A stretch of DNA of 64,000 bases, from the NCBI GenBank assembly GCA_015179125.1, contig WHVA01000526.1, positions 1 through 64,000 of the forward strand, in the 5' to 3' direction. Origin of the DNA: Gautieria morchelliformis. Taxonomy: Eukaryota > Basidiomycota > Agaricomycetes > Gomphales > Gomphaceae. The position numbers and the translations under genes are program-made. This document shows, one piece after another, positions 44,915 to 55,900 of this stretch. Position 1 is the stretch's first letter, and the number at the start of each line of letters is the position of its first letter. Under the pieces are notes generated by a model, which searched no databases, was not told the origin of the DNA, and saw only the letters and a program-made list of their open reading frames with translations.

Positions 44915-47900
44915 ACGGGGTAACTAACTAATTGGGAACAAAGAACTACAAGGGGGTGCAGGTAGAGTCAAGAACAATGGCAAAAGAACAAGGGGATGGA
45001 AAGCATATCTGACATAATGGAACAACGGGAGACGGACATATGGTCTTGCTGTGCTGTGAGTTGAGTCCGGTGGGTCCAGGTAATAGAGTCAAAAGAAGAA
45101 AGGATATAACAAGGGGTGGGATTGTCGGACTTATCAGAATGTCAGAAAGGAAGTGGAAATGAGTGTTGGAAGTCAGAATGGTCGTAACAGCAAGCCGCAA
45201 CCCCACCTCCACTGAAAGATGGCCCAGCCCCAATGGACATAGACCACACACACCAAAGTGGTTGCCCCTCAGTAACTTGCTACCAATGCCACAAGTCTAG
45301 TCACTATTCTCGAGAGTGCCCCCAGGCTTTCAATGTTCAAACCATAACCCTCGAAGAAAAACTGGAGATGGTCCTGGAACTCCTCACCCTGGCTGATGCA
45401 AGCTGAACAACTCCCAAGTTAGAAGAGGAACTCACAACTTGAGAGGTGACAAAGGATGCGAAAGAACCGACATTGGGTTTTGTTGACAGCAGCAGGTGAA
45501 AAGTGTGCCCCCGTTGCCTGTACATAACCAATAATTCTTTTGTCTTGAAGTTGAGAATGAAACACCTCCACTCACCTCACCTTCACGAGAGAATTCAGTT
45601 GAAGCCACACAGAAACCCGTCCCCACCCTCAGGAAGTACACGGCCTGATTTTGTTCCTTCGAAAAAAGAATGCCAAGACAGTGTGTGATCGGCTCGGTCA
45701 GTCCCTGGTGGTCAAAGTGGACACCAGGGAGGTTAAGTCCGGACCTGCCCTGATTGACAACAGGGCCACCGGGATGTTCATTGATCACACATATGTGGAG
45801 AGGAATTGACTTAGTATGCAGAAGCTCCAGAAGGCGATCTACATACACAGTGTAGATGGGAGTCTGAGCACCTCAGGAGCAGTTATGGAAGTCATGGATG
45901 CCATCCTTTGGTTCAATGGGCATTCCAAAAGGACTACATTCATAGTCACCTCCCTTGGGGTGCAAGACATCATCATTGGCTTCCCTTGGCTCCATGATCA
46001 TAACCCGGAGATTGACTGGCAATCCAGCAAGATCACCATGAGCCACTGCCCAGAGCCGTGTCACACCTGCCAAGCCGAGGAGCATGAAGAGCAGAAGGGA
46101 CTGAGACAGGCCAAGAAGAAGCTGAGGAAGTGCCGCTTGTGCCTGCACCCAGCAATTGTCAACGTGAGTGATAGCACTGATGGTGAAGCCGAGGGGGACC
46201 CCTTGGAAGCCATAGACCCCGAACAAGCCCACCTTTCGAGTCTGCTGCAGGAGGCACACCACTTACTCTATGTGGAATTACCCACCAAGCCCAAACCTGG
46301 GGTTATCCAAGCGGCGACCAGGACATCTCAACACCTTGCTGAGGCTTCCCAGAAGTATGCCAAGGCCAAGACCCAGATCCCAGAGTACCTGCAGGGCTTC
46401 GAAGATGTCTTCGCCAAGAATCCTTTGACACCCTGCCAACTCAGAAGGTCTGGGATCTCGCGATTGAGCTCAAGTCTGGGTCCAAGCTGACAAACTCAAG
46501 GTGTACCCACTCTCTCCCTCAGAGTAAGTCGAACTAGACAACTTCCTGCGGGAAAACCTCTGCATCGGGAGGATCACCCCATCTAAGTCACCAATGGCCT
46601 CCCCAGTCTTCTTCATCAAGAAGAAGGACAGGTCCCTCCAGCTTGTACAGGATTACTGAGCCTTGAACACTATCAGGCTCAAGAACCGGTATTCGATTCC
46701 ACTCATCTCCAAGCTCATCAACCAACTCAGAGGGGGGGGTGGTTACTTTATGAAGTTGGATGTCCAATGGGGGTTCAACAATGTCTGGATTTGGGAAGGA
46801 GATGAATGGAAGGCTGCCTTCCACACAAACTGAGGCCTGTTCAAACCTTGGGTTATGTTCTTTGGCTTTACAAACAGCCCAGTGACCTTCCAGACCATGA
46901 TGAATGATGCCTTCTGAGATATGATTATAGAGGGTGTCGTCTGTGTGTACCTCGACAATATCCTCATATTCACAAAGGCACTCTCAGAACATTGGGAAGT
47001 CGTACCACAGGTCCTCGAGAGGCTTTGGGAATGCAAACTGTTCCTTAAACATGAGAAGTCGAAGTTTGAGAAAACCTGAAGTGAATATTTTGTGCTCATC
47101 GTCTCAGGGGGAGCAGTAGAAATGGACCTGGTGAAGGTGAAGGGTATCTTGGAGTGGCCTATGCCCTGTAACCAATGGGAAGTATAGTCCTTCATTGGCT
47201 TCGTAAACTTCTACCGGTGGTTCATCCAGGACTTCTCCCACCATGCTTGGCCCCTCTTTGACATGACAAGCAAGCCACCTTCGACAAACTCAAGCAGTTG
47301 ATCATCTCAGCTCCAATCCTCGTCTTCCCAGATGACCTCCGCCCTTTCCGAGTGGAGGCCAACTCACCCAATGCGGCTACTGGGGCTGTCCTGTCCCAGT
47401 TATCCCAGCAGGACAAGAAGTGGCGCCCGATTGCCTACTTCTCCAAAAGCCTGAGCCCTATCAAATGGAATTACGAGATCCATGACAAAGAGATGGTGGC
47501 AATCATCCAAGCCCTAGAAGAGTGGCAGCATTTCCTGGAAGGAGCTCACAGCCAAGTCGAGATCTGGATGGATCACAAAAACCTGGAGTATTTCCGCACA
47601 TCCAAGAAGCTCAACCAGAGAAAGGCCCAGTGGTCCCTCTACCTGTCTTGGTTTGACTTCAAGCTGCACCACCGGCCAGGAAGGTCCATGGGTAAACCTG
47701 ATGCCCTGTCTCGACATGCAGACCATGACTCTGGGGGGGATAATGCTGACCTGACCCTACTCCATCCAGAGCTCTTCGCTGTCCAAGCACTTTAAGGAGT
47801 AATCGCCATTGGCAAAGAAGCCGATATCCTCCAAGACATCTGCAGTTTCCAAGATGGGGAGAGCAAAGAGTCTGTGGTGAAGGCAGCAGAGGAACTCCAA

Positions 47901-48188
47901 AAGGGGCACTCCAGCTCGGCACCGAGTGCCAAGTGGTCAGAAAGGGATGGGCTGTTGCAGTTCCAGGGTAATATCTATGTCCCGGACATACATGACCTTC
48001 AGTGCCAAATTGTGTCCCTGCATCATAACATGCGGGTAGCTTGGCATGCCAGGAGATGGAAGACATTGGAACTGGTGGCATGAAATTATTGGTGGCCGCA
48101 GATGTTGAGGTATGTTGGCCAATACATGAAGTCCTGCAGCCTCTGCATGCACACCAAGGTCCAATGCCAACCCCTGATGGGTGAGCTG

Positions 48189-48854
48189 CAGTGTGCAACA
48201 GCACTTTTCAGCAACTTGTGAGTGCTAATCTGAAAAAGATTTCTTCCTCAGGAAAGCTGCCCTTATTTAAAGTATAAATAGTGGAACAGCTAGCTAATTA
48301 GTACTGCTTCACTGTGAACTGAGTTGTTTTTTTGATATCTTAAAATTTTCGAAATATTTAACAAAAATTTGGCAGGGTTATACTAAAAGTGCCCTAGTGT
48401 ACTGTAGAAGCGCCAGGAAGCACCAAAATAGCCTCTACATGTTTATGGTCTGCCTCAAAAGCCATCATGACATCCCCAATAGCTCTAATATGATGGTTTT
48501 TATTTTTATTTATTTATTTGTACATCTTATGCAACTGTGAAGGTGGCCTGCCACACATATTTAACCCTTTTCTTCTCAGAGTCTCTGGCCTCCTTGATGA
48601 ATTGAGAGCCCATGAGTAGGACTGAGTACTGAGTGTGTGCACATGTGGATGACTTCCTTTTGCAAGGCAGTTGCTCACTACTGTACTGTATAATGATTTT
48701 CAAAAATCTACCAAAATTTGGTGGCAGGCGCTTATTTTAAAAATTTGGTGTGAACGGTGCATTTAGGTACTTTCATGCCTAAAATACCAGCACAGGCAAA
48801 ATGGAAGAAAATTGGATCCCACAGTGAGTGGATGCAAACCAGTGTCGCACATTG
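48189..48854. mobile_element. AT-rich insertion in gypsy E with terminal-inverted-repeat-like ends
   Basis: About 0.67 kb, non-coding and much more AT-rich than its host. The left end CAGTGTGCAACA and the right end TGTCGCACATTG are complementary at 10 of 12 positions. This resembles a non-autonomous hAT-type DNA transposon, whose ends often start CAGTG. I could not find an 8-bp target duplication, so the class is a guess. It sits between the zinc-finger and core parts of the integrase. Confidence 0.45.
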
Positions 48855-49328
48855 TAGTCCCCCTCCCAGTCCCCAAGTCCCAGTGGGATACGGTTAGTGT
48901 TGATGTCATCGTCGAACTACTGGGTTCCCATGTGTATGATGCGGTCATGTGTGTAGTTGACCTTGTAAGCAAAAGGTCCCACATCATCCGGACAATGCAC
49001 AGTAACGGCCCTCGGAGCGGCCCAACTGTTCCTTGGGAATGTCTGGAAACTGCATGGACTCCCATGCCAGGTAGTTTCAGACTGAGGCCCCCAATTCATG
49101 GCTGAGCTCACCCAAGAACTGTACCAGATGCTCAGGATCAGGCTGGCCATGACCACTGTGTATCACCCACAGGGGGATGGCCAGACCAAATGTGTCAACC
49201 AAGAGCTCAAACAGTACCTTCAGCTCTTTGTGAACGAGAGACAGGACGACTGGGATGAACTCCTCCTGCTTGTGGAGTTCCAGTACAATCACATGCACTC
49301 CTCAACCCAAGTAACTCCATTCATGCTT

Positions 49329-50290
49329 TTTTTTTTTTTTTTTTTTTTTTTTTTGAATCCATTTATATCCATTGAGCTTTGGCTCATGTAGGATAATACA
49401 TAACAAGTAGCTATCGAGAGACCGTTTTCAAAGATGTGAAACATGTGCCCTAAGGCAGGGAGGTCCAAAGACGGACTAACATCTGTATGTAATAAGTTAG
49501 TTAATTAGATTAAGGTGCGCGGGTATATCCCGTAACGCGTTCGAAAGAGCCCTTCTTGTGTCATGTCTATCTACAAAAGTGACCGTCATGAAAGATGTAG
49601 GCCAGTGTGGCGGAGCGGGGTGATACAGGGCGCGGCGGGCAGAGCGGGTGCAGTGTGGATGGCGGCAGAGGGTATGTGGGCGGCATGAGACGTGTGGACT
49701 GCTAGGGCGTGTGATGGCTAGTTTTGGGGCTTGTGGGTGTGACATGGGGTTGGACGTTCGGTGAGGTGTGCGGTGCGACGGACGTGGGGATGGGGCTGAG
49801 TTGTGTATGGGTTGTGTGTGTCGCTGGGGAACTGGTTGCGTGTTGCTGGGTGCGTGCCTGTCAGAAAAACAATTTATGTTAGCTTCAAATGGGTACGGGG
49901 TGTGGGTTGGTCTCAGGTCCCGGCGAGGGGAGGGGCGGTGGGTGAAACCTTTTGGTGGCATTGACATAGTCGAGCATGTAGTCTACGCATTTCGGGTCGG
50001 ATAACAGTTTGGCGATGTCCAGCGCGTCGCGCCTCAATGCATTGATCATGGGCTGCCTGTGTCTCGCGTGTGCTGTGCACGAGAGGAGGAAGTGCCAGAC
50101 AGACTCTTCCTTTTGGTGGCAGTTGGGGCATGGTGGAGTTGTAACCTGTCCCATACGGTATAGGTGCCGCTGGAGTTGGACGTGGCCTGTCCGTAACTGT
50201 ACTAAGATGCTGGATTGTCGGGCAGTTCTGCTGCAATTTTGCGGTAGTCCGCTGATGGAGCTTTGGGGTCGATTTTTTGAAATCTGCAGT
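49329..50290 (-). mobile_element. LINE fragment, 5'-truncated, inserted in gypsy E
   Basis: A 26-T run at the left end (49329-49354) is the poly(A) tail of a minus-strand LINE. The 13-bp target duplication TCCATTCATGCTT flanks it (49316-49328, 50291-50303). The remaining 962 bp encode the C-terminal end of ORF2: a Cys/His motif (CPNCHQKEESVWHFLLSC) followed by RRDALDIAKLLSDPKCVDYM and VNATKRFHP. RT and RNase H are lost by 5' truncation. The same family recurs at 62503-63865. Confidence 0.88.
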
Positions 50291-50469
50291 TCCATTCATG
50301 CTTGACACTGGCCGGCACCCTCAGATGGGCTTCAAACCCAGCCAGCCAAACTCTCAGATGGAAGCCATGAACAAATTCCAGGACCAGATGGATGCCTCGC
50401 TCACGGAAACACAGGCAGAGGCGAAAGACGACACAGACACGCTTCACATCCCACACTACCGCATGATCC

Positions 50470-52933
50470 CGCTAGGCCATACACCTATGACTTAGCCGCT
50501 CAGCCTCCTCATCCCAGTCAACATGAAGGACACATTGCATGCGAGGACGAGGCCGGGGGAGGGTGCGGGTGTATGTATTAGTGAGGGATGCGGCTGTGCG
50601 TAATTAAGGGGGGGCTTAAATAGCACAGGATTGAAGGCAAGCTACAGCCAGAGAATGTAAAACGTCCCACCGTGAGCTCGAGTGGAGCAACAGAACGGCC
50701 CAGATAACCGCACAGCAGCTAGATAGAACTCAGTATGTGCCGTTGCCCGTGACGAGAAGAGGCTGAGAGCACACACAGAATCACAGTCCACAGAGCACAT
50801 TCCCAGCCTAGAGCCCAGAAACACCTCCGATCAGATGGTACTAGGATATTATCCTTAGCCCTACAGGTCACAGTGCCACAGTGCCATAGACCAAGACAGC
50901 GCAGTCGCGTGGCTGCCATCCCATTTCATCCAAGCCCGTCCCAGGTTGTCCAGTAAAGCCCACCTAGCCTCAAAGCGTCCGTCCCCAAGGTCCCAGCCAA
51001 CCATATCGATCCACAGTCCACGGTGCCCCGCAGTACTGCGCACGGTCAGCCAACCCCGCGCAATTCACCACGCCACACGTCACTCCACCCACCAGTCACA
51101 CACTTCCGCCCAGACACTCACTTGTAAGTTGCGTTGGCACAACCTTGCCATTTCACTCCGACGAGTGCGGGTGTGCGATATAGATATTGCAGTTGTAAGA
51201 GCCATGCACTGCGGCTTACTAGGCTATGTCAGACCTCCCAAGTCCAGTGCTTGGCGTGACAAGGCTGCCAAGGTCGACTGCAGTAGCGAGGCAAAACCTG
51301 CTCTGAAGAACCGTGGACTTGACGAGTCAGTTCCAAAGGTGCTAGTGTGGTGATGACGTCCGTAAGGATGGGAGCGAGGGTGCGGTAACCACTAGGTGCA
51401 GGCATGTGTGACTGTAATCAAAAACAAGGGGGATGCGTCGGGAAAAAAATGAAAGTATAAAACTTTAGGGATGAGGATGGAATGCACATGCGTGATAGGG
51501 AACTGGGTGGTGTGCGTTGGATGCCCGAGGCGAGCTGAGCAGCCGAACGTATAGGCTACGGAATGTCTACAGCATGGTGAACAGCTCGAACCGGCAAACT
51601 GCCAAATACTGCGCAGCGTGAAATTTGCAGATCCGCCTCAGGGGTCATAGCCATCTGAAATCCACACTTGCTTTACAGCACTCACAATATGGCGCTTCAA
51701 GTTGGGTAACTCGTAAGCTACCGTGTCCCTTGCGGCCAGGCAATTGCAATCATGCTTTGGCACTTGTTGACTTTGACAGAAGGTTGTGTTGACCCGCTTA
51801 CACCAGTCCTACACGGGCTGCACCTACTTTCTATTGAGCAACGGACTATCTGGTGGACGTAATGTGACGGATAGGGGTTCCTTTTTTGCATGATCACCGC
51901 TGGCAAGGACACAGGGATCAGGCAAGCACCTTTTCCATTCAGAACGAATGAAAGAGGGTAGCTATGGAAGGCTCCCGGTACTTATTTCCTACTGCAGGAA
52001 GTCTCAGGGGTCACATGCGGTCTTTCATAGATTTGTCTCCGATGAGGGCCTAGTCGAATCCGCCTCAGCGTCTAAAGGTAGTCCGAGACCCTGCATCGGA
52101 GGACGTTGCTACCCTCAACGATGGTCGTCCTAGTTGACTTCGATCCCTAAAACTTTTCTATATTTCACAGTAATCCCGTTCTGGAAAAATTGCTGGGATT
52201 TCGTACTTGTACACCACAAAAAAGGAATAATCTCCACAAATAAACCTTTGTATCCCAAGTTCACGGTGACACCACAACGAGGGTTTAGCGTGCCGGCCTG
52301 GGTCGTGAATGGTCGGTCCTTCTTCGTGCGCCAGACGAAACAAGTAAAAGAAATGTTTACAAAAAAGTCCCATAAAAAGGAAAAAAAAATCCATATATAC
52401 AAGTTACAGGTCATTTTACACATTTATGCTCACCACGGTGAGCACATTTCATATCCCGGAAACTCAAAACAGGGAATTGTGGCTCTATTCAGTACTTGAC
52501 TTTGCGCAACACATTGTATTTTTCATCGAAAGATAGTGAAAATCGTTATACGTGGTTACATTTTCGTCGGGATATTCATGGGATAACGCTTGGCAGCTTC
52601 ATGGCCAGCGGCGGGAAGACGGTCGAGTTACCTGTTTCACTCACCTGCTTGGTAACGTACTGGCAACACGTGCCCTACTCGAAGTTACTCCGCGGCCAAG
52701 CAAGCGCTGAGGAGGATTCGCGAACTCCTTTCCGATGCCATGGCGAACAGAGTGGAACAATAAGTACATATGATACCCGCGTAAACGCCGGGACCGCCAC
52801 CCAGATTCGAACCTTAAACCTTTCTTCCTAAATTAGGGTGTGGCACTGGGATCTTGATCACCCTGACTGTCTTCGTATTTCTACGCTGGCTCAAAGTTGA
52901 AACCTCATCCACCTCCCTACCTAATCCTTGACA
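50470..52933. other. Duplicated upstream region of giant gene 2, with two extra blocks
   Basis: 50470-51301 and parts of 51899-52043 and 52735-52933 match copy 1. The two extra blocks do not. The second contains a 121-codon open frame (52134-52499, plus, Lys-rich, ending SKQGIVALFST) with no family resemblance. It could be chance or a fragment of something transposed. No other gene seen. Confidence 0.5.
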
Positions 52934-55900
52934 TGAGTAGCGACTTTCCCTCAACTATCAATCCTCCTGAAGTACCTCAACAGGTGGAACGATATCAGGA
53001 AGGGACGAGTCAATCATCTAGTGGGTTGGCTTCCTTCATCGACCTGACCATGCCATCATTGATAGTCAAAACAAAGTGTCCGGTATTCCAGGAGATGTCA
53101 ATGCATTCCATGACAATATCCACGGCGACCCCATGGACATTGACAAGTTGATTTCACACGATACAGAAAGTACACTCCCCACTGGCAGCGGCAATAGGCC
53201 GATGTCCCCCAAGTCTATGGAGATTGACAAATTGGTTTCCAACCACATGGAAACTGCACTCCCCACTGGCAGCGGTGATAGGCCGATGTCCCCCAAGTCT
53301 ATGCAGATTGACAAATTGATTTCCAACAACATGGAAAGTACACTCCCCACTGGCAGCGGCGATAGCCCGATGCCCCCAAAGTCGGACCACGATCACGTCG
53401 AAAACAACGCAATGGACATTCCGGAGGATCGCCACGACGAAAGCGTTAGATCGCTTCCATCTCTAGATCTTGCCGACAAGATCAAAGGATATCGACTCCT
53501 TGAACTTATAAGCGAACAAGCTAGCAACGGGCTTGGTGAGTGGCGAGTCAGAGTCTCCAATCGTGAAAGGCCCAAAAATATAACAAAATGCAGTCAACAA
53601 GGTCATAATTTCTCCAGAACCATTGAGTCGATTCATCAACTATGTATCTCCCGGGGCATACGCGTCCTTGACTCACGTTGATTTTGCCGCATTGGATCAA
53701 TTCCTGATCAAACCTATCGGTGTATATGGTAGCAAATCTCAGATTGTACGCTTGCTCCTAGAAATCAAAGCGGTAGATGAAGACACGTACGTACTAATAT
53801 ACTATTGGCTTTCAAAAACTTGACTTGCGTGCTCTTCAGCGCTTCTCTTCTTCTCATGCCACGCACAGAGCAATCAATGCATGCCGTTCCATCTCTCGCA
53901 TCTGGTCTCTACATTTTTGAAGCACCGTCAGAGGCAGATGCAGATGCAGCAAAACGTTTCTACGTTGTATACTGGCCCGAGGATACCACTTGGGACGACG
54001 ATGCAATGCCTTCAGTCACAAAGAATCGTGTTACCTTCATAAGGTAAGTATCACGGCATCAGTTTAACAAATATATTTCGAAGAATTGACATACCTTAAC
54101 TTCAGATACCTTACTAAAATTGCCGATCAAATTTTGGCATTGGTATCAAGCGAGCACGCCCGAGAACTCGATCTCGATAAGTTTGCTGCTCACGACAAAG
54201 CTTCGGAAGAACAAGAAGAAGACCACAGCCATGACCGCATGTTCAGCTTTAGCGTCGCAAAGACCAACGAGCAAAGCGAAGATGTCACAGCTCGTCCAGG
54301 GTTTGAAGTAAGTACCTGTCCTGTTTCTGTCCTTGTGACAATCCTAATGCGCTCTGTGTTCAAGCTCTCGCATCAACAACTCGGCATGACCGAGAGACAG
54401 TCTCAGTGTCCCATTGAGCACTGGTCCGCACTGCAGCCCACTCTGGTGGCCGGGGAAACAAGGCAAGCATTCCTTGCTGTTGAGTATGAAAAGAAACGTC
54501 CAAAGTCCAACCTAAGTGGGAGAGGATGACGGAAGTACGCCTCGGGAGCTTGATCCAGTAAGCAGTAGACATTTGCTCGCCATGTCGCCTCTTTCTCAGA
54601 CACGGACAGGGACAGGAACATTCGCCTTGGGGAAGAGCTTGATGACGAGGGCCTAGGAATTCTTTCAGATCTTGGCCTCGGACGACGATTCTCCGCCGCC
54701 GTGACGAAATGGAAGCAGCAAAATGAAGAATCGAATTCGAGATTGAACGACGCTACCAAGCGCGCTGAGGGAGAATCTAAACTCCATGAACATCGTGGAA
54801 AGGTCGAAGTTGGGCTGGAGAATACTGCTATTCAGCAGATTCTCGAAAGCTACGGGTGTGTGCAGAAAGGAGGGTTACTATTTGTCTAAACTCCTCCTCA
54901 GCTCTATCTTCAGCGCAAGGGACCTCAGTGATACGATATGGAAGCTCGATCAAAAAGAGGTCAATGCGTCCATGGGTGACTAGTTTTGATCGTGCCTCGT
55001 TATTCTTTCTGATCCTTGATATCGTTGCTATAGAATACCTAGGGTCGCTCGGTAAAATATCCCAACAACTTCATAAGGTGAAAATCAACGGACTTCAAAA
55101 CATAAAGCCTCAGCAGTTGCCGGACGAGTCTGTATACAAGCGGCGCAAGAATAAGTTCCTGATTGCCGCTCACATTCTAGGCTCTGACGATAGATGGACT
55201 GACTCGGAGAAACGGAAGCTTGTGGGCGCTATTTGGAGTCAGGACCGTCTCCGAACTGTCCTCCCCGGATGGTTGATGGACAAGAAAGGAAAGAGTACAG
55301 GTCTTCTTGGGGGCATTCGCGAAACTCTTGTTGGAATTGTCTCTACAAACGACCCATTTCAAGAGGTCGTCAGCCATGCTAAGACAGCAGTTGCGCCTGA
55401 TCAGGTCTCAGACGTCACCTTCATAACACAGCTACCGGTCATGTGCGACAAGGAACCGGCTTTGATAGACGCTGCCGTGCGGATCGGCCAAATTGTACGG
55501 GACAACTTGAAACGGATGGTCGAAAAGGTCGTGCGTAAGGTATACGCTGAGCTGCACCGCGCGGAATTAGATCTAATCCGAGATCAATTGCGTCTGGGAG
55601 CCAAGATTACAGCTGACAATGAGAAACGATCCTCCCGTGCTGTTCTCATGCAGGAGATCAACGATTCGTACGGATCAGATCCCACGTAGGTTTTCGTTTA
55701 ATATTGAGTCGCGTGAAATAACACTCAACAGTGCTGGTGTCACCTTGGAGAAGATTTCAGTAGCACGTGGGTCTATCTGGAGTAAGTGATGTCTTACGCA
55801 AGGTAGAATTGTTTCATTGACGAGATTTTCAGAAACATATGAGGTATCATGGAAGGAAAGGGTCCAGACCCCAGCGCGTCTGCATTATACTGCCTACCTC

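Larger units (their letters stand above)
44930..50469 (+). mobile_element. Ty3/gypsy element E, decayed, with two insertions
   Basis: Parts in order on the plus strand: end of gag with CCHC (CYQCHKSSHYSREC) near 45.28 kb, protease about 45.7-46.05 kb, reverse transcriptase about 46.6-47.1 kb, RNase H about 47.3-47.7 kb (ending with a PDALSR motif), and integrase from about 47.94 kb. Integrase is interrupted by an AT-rich block (48.19-48.85 kb), continues with TVYHPQGDGQTKCVNQ, is interrupted again by a LINE (49.33-50.29 kb), and resumes as FMLDTGRHPQMGFKP. It stops sharply at 50469, where the segmental duplication begins. No LTRs were recognised. Old, with at least ten breaks. Confidence 0.88.
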
